Origin: JBGSMF01 sp964651475
Lineage (GTDB): Bacteria > Chloroflexota > Anaerolineae > Fen-1058
NCBI GenBank assembly: GCA_964651475.1
Contig: CAZYXV010000023.1
Location: 1-60,675 of the forward strand
Direction: 5' to 3'
Length of the DNA stretch: 60,675 nucleotides
In this document: positions 58,697 to 60,675 of the stretch, piece by piece
How positions within the stretch are numbered: the first letter of the stretch is position 1
How the letters are laid out: every line of letters begins with the position of its first letter
Made by a program: the position numbers and the translations under genes
The notes under the pieces: generated by a model
What the model was told of the DNA's origin: nothing
The model's database searches: none
Seen by the model: only the letters and a program-made list of their open reading frames with translations

Positions 58697-59199
58697 TGGG
58701 TTGCGACCTCGATCTTGTCCGTGTCTTGCACCCACTCGTCGCGGCTGTCCAGTTTTTCCAAGACCGACGCCAGCTTGAGCGTGCCGCGATTGGACAGGTC
58801 AAACATTACGTGGTTTTCTACATTGTCCGCCTCGGCCCACGTCACCTGGGCCGATTTGTTCCGGCTGCTGCTGCTCACGGTGATCAGCGTATCTGGCCCG
58901 AGTTGGTCGGCCTTGACGTAAAGCAATATCACGTCTCGGAGCAGCCAGCCTTCTTGAGTTTTGCCTTCGGCCGGATCAACCCAACTGGCCTTGTCCAGCT
59001 TTTCCAGGTCAGCCGGCGTAAAGCCGCCGGCCAATTTGCCATTCACGTAAACCGGGATGCTGCCCGGCGCCAGCGTGGGTGCGCCGGCTGCAAGCGGCGC
59101 ACTGCCGCCCTGGCGGCGAATGGCCTCAATGCCCAGCACCACCACGGCCAGCACTACCAGGATGCCCACTGCCATCAAGATACGAGTTTTCTGCGCCAT
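58693..59199 (-). CDS. Membrane-anchored small domain protein of the ECF operon
   Basis: A 168-aa protein with one N-terminal membrane helix (RILMAVGILVVLAVVVLGI) and an outside domain (IPVYVNGKLAGGFTPADLEK, GWLLRDVILLYVKADQLGPD, AQVTWAEADNVENHVMFDLS). The domain shares its layout and its ending (WVQDTDKIEV) with the C-terminal domain of the TupA-like protein at 53045 (WVKDVIKIEV), so the two may bind the same ligand or partner. Coupled by ATGA to the S component. It looks like an accessory ligand-delivery protein, which ECF systems do not usually have. Confidence 0.65.
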   Translation of the reverse strand: MAQKTRILMAVGILVVLAVVVLGIEAIRRQGGSAPLAAGAPTLAPGSIPVYVNGKLAGGFTPADLEKLDKASWVDPAEGKTQEGWLLRDVILLYVKADQLGPDTLITVSSSSRNKSAQVTWAEADNVENHVMFDLSNRGTLKLASVLEKLDSRDEWVQDTDKIEVATQ

Positions 59200-59212
59200 A
59201 CTGACCTCCTAT

Positions 59213-59938
59213 TCAAAATCTTGCCGACAACCATAATACCGCCAGGGCCGCCATGATGCCCGCCAGCAGCAGCCAATCCAATCGCTTCATCGCCAGGCGG
59301 CGATACGGGCGGCGATGCGGCGAATCAAAGCCGCGCGCATAAGCGGCCTCGGTGACGGCCCACGCGCGCCGGGTGGCCATCACAATCGCGGGCGCGGTCA
59401 ATGCCACCAGGTCGCGCACCTGCTCCAACACAGCGCGCCAGGCTAATTGCTTGCGCGTCGGCCACAGGCCGCGAGCGCGCTGCGCGTCGCGAATCGTTCT
59501 CCATTCTTCGTCGAGCAGCCCCAGGCTCTGGAATGCCAGGCTGACGCTAAAAGCATAACGATAGGGCACGCGCAGCCATTCCAATGCCAGGCGCAACTCT
59601 TCGGGCGTGGTGGCGGCGAAAAAGAGCGTGAACGAGCCGGTGAGCAACACGAGCCGCAGCGTGATGATGAGCGCCAGGTCGAGCGAGACCAGCCACCAAT
59701 CCAACGCAAATAGCAGCACTAGAATCAACCGGAGCCGCCAGACCTGGCGCAGGGCTATCTTGAACAAGCGCGCCCATACGAGCAAGCCTGCATAGATAAC
59801 AATGGCCGCCGCCACCTGGGCCAGCGGCAACATGACGGCCAACGAAAGCCCCAGGCTCAGCGCCAGCTTGGTGCGCGGATCGGCGCTCGCCAATGGCGAA
59901 GACGCGATAATTTGCGGGACGAGTTGCCGTACTTTCAT
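59213..59938 (-). CDS. ecfT: ECF transporter T component
   Basis: A 241-aa membrane protein that couples the S component to the ATPases. Family motifs are SADPRTKLALSLGLSLAVML at the start and the two coupling-helix Arg motifs RDAQRARGLWPTR near residue 150 and EAAYARGFDSPHRR near 200 (A-R-G signatures). It has about five to six helices. It begins 173 bases after the ATPase gene, with a hairpin repeat in between. Confidence 0.85.
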   Translation of the reverse strand: MKVRQLVPQIIASSPLASADPRTKLALSLGLSLAVMLPLAQVAAAIVIYAGLLVWARLFKIALRQVWRLRLILVLLFALDWWLVSLDLALIITLRLVLLTGSFTLFFAATTPEELRLALEWLRVPYRYAFSVSLAFQSLGLLDEEWRTIRDAQRARGLWPTRKQLAWRAVLEQVRDLVALTAPAIVMATRRAWAVTEAAYARGFDSPHRRPYRRLAMKRLDWLLLAGIMAALAVLWLSARF

Positions 59939-59974
59939 TCTGTTATATTAACCGCATGCCAAAATTTCCAGTTT

Positions 59975-60104
59975 CACCGCAGAGACGCCGAGTTCACAGT
60001 GGTTTTCATAACACAGCTCCAGCCGCAGCCAATTTTTTCTCACTGCAAAGGCGCCAAGAGCACAAAAGGCTCTAGATTTCTCGGCGCCCTCTGCGCCTCT
60101 GTGA
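59975..60104. repeat. Intergenic repeat of the CACCGCAGAG family
   Basis: CACCGCAGAGACGCCGAG (59975-59992) and the imperfect complement CTCGGCGCCCTCTGCGCC (60080-60097) frame about 90 bases. Same family as 722-791. It sits between the ATPase and T-component genes of the ECF operon. Confidence 0.55.
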
Positions 60105-60111
60105 TGAATAT

Positions 60112-60636
60112 TCAGGCTGACATTATATTCGGGAGAGGTAGCCAGGGCGGCACGACCAGGCCAACCTCTGCCCACGCAGCAGGGTCGCGCATCACCTGGG
60201 CCGGCGGGCCATCGGCCACAAGGCCGTGTGGCCCCAACAGCAGCAGCCGGTCAGCCTGGGCCGCCAGCGCCAAATCGTGCGTCGTCAGCGCAACCAACTG
60301 CCCGGCCCCGGCCAGCCCGCGCGCCAATCGAATCAGTGTATCCTTGTGGACAGTGTCTTGGCCTAACGATGGCTCGTCAAGCAGAACGCCATGCCGGGGG
60401 CGGCGCATCAAGACGGTTGCCAGCGCCACTCGTTTCTTTTCGCCTTCGCTGAGCAAGAGCGGCGGGACTGCCTCGTAGGGCGCCAATCTCAGAACGTCTA
60501 ACAACCATTCGTATAGCGCCATATCGGGATGTGGCAAGCGGTAAAGGATTTCTTCTCGGACGGATGGATTGAACAATTGCAGTTCGGCGTTTTGAAATAC
60601 CAGTCCCAGGTTGGGTGATTCTTCTCTACCGTACAT
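60112..60636 (-). CDS. ECF transporter ATPase (5'-incomplete)
   Basis: A 174-aa remainder of an EcfA-type ABC ATPase. The Q loop is LGLVFQNAELQLF at the very start, the signature LLLSEGEKKRVALA near residue 87, Walker B HGVLLDEPSLGQD near 112 and the switch VALTTHDLALA. The Walker A region (about 60-90 residues) is absent: an in-frame TAG lies two codons before the apparent ATG, and only 39 more bases are available. Either the gene is broken by a shift or insertion, or the sequence ends in it. Only one A gene is visible. Confidence 0.8.
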   Translation of the reverse strand: MYGREESPNLGLVFQNAELQLFNPSVREEILYRLPHPDMALYEWLLDVLRLAPYEAVPPLLLSEGEKKRVALATVLMRRPRHGVLLDEPSLGQDTVHKDTLIRLARGLAGAGQLVALTTHDLALAAQADRLLLLGPHGLVADGPPAQVMRDPAAWAEVGLVVPPWLPLPNIMSA

Positions 60637-60675
60637 GTTCTAACTGTGGGCATTGGGAATAAGGTGGAACACAAA

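Overview
The window looks like a chromosomal segment of a GC-rich, uncultured-type bacterium, most likely a member of the Chloroflexota (Anaerolineae-like). This is an inference from three things: secreted proteins with long Pro/Thr linkers and a C-terminal membrane anchor; a giant cyclase-ATPase-TPR signalling protein; and intergenic repeats of the 'caccgcagaggcgcagagg' type. No rRNA or CRISPR array is present.

Layout. (1) 0.3-10.8 kb: ordinary chromosomal genes (TIM-barrel isomerase, cyanophycinase-like surface protein, dapF, cyclase/ATPase regulator, PrsW-like protease). (2) 10.9-13.8 kb: a small accessory pocket with an HNH endonuclease, two remnants of AbiE toxin-antitoxin genes, a 303-bp MITE and a GNAT enzyme. 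(3) 13.9-22.7 kb: core genes (a heterodimeric ABC exporter, rplI, a RodZ-like gene, rimO, a phosphatase, ychF) ending at a tRNA-Val gene. (4) 22.75-37.41 kb: a genomic island bounded by a 54-bp perfect direct repeat that is the 3' part of the tRNA-Val gene. It carries a TOTE-type primase-helicase, two AbiE pairs, a long co-directional operon of mostly uncharacterised genes, and a UPF0175/PIN remnant/DUF5678/retropepsin cluster. It holds no integrase of its own. A tyrosine integrase lies just beyond the right repeat, so the arrangement resembles a cis-mobilizable element in tandem with an integrative element. (5) 37.4-52.2 kb: more accessory DNA with the integrase, membrane proteins, two further AbiE loci, transposase remnants, an intact DDE insertion sequence, a second identical MITE that splits a beta-propeller gene, and broken dnaN-like and surface-protein genes. 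(6) 52.2-60.6 kb: chromosomal genes centred on molybdate/tungstate. These are a TupA-like binding protein, a DUF134 regulator with a strong palindrome, a molybdenum storage-like protein, and an ECF-type transporter operon (A, T and S components plus an exported small protein).

How the parts may work together. The accessory half is dominated by defence and stability functions: four complete AbiEi/AbiEii pairs plus two gene scraps, an HNH nuclease, a TOTE primase-helicase and a second TA-like cluster. Palindromes with GGTAA half-sites lie at three AbiE promoters and once, nearly identically, in front of an uncharacterised island operon gene. That suggests an AbiEi-type repressor may also control the island operon. 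The right-hand region reads as a Mo/W acquisition and storage locus in which an ECF transporter, rather than the usual ModBC/TupBC permease, lies next to the storage protein.

Several genes carry frameshifts or insertions: the UPF0158-nucleotidyltransferase fusion, the small calcium-binding-like gene, the dnaN-like gene, the IS1595 transposase and the beta-propeller gene. Single-base cases could be sequencing errors; the MITE and palindrome insertions look real.
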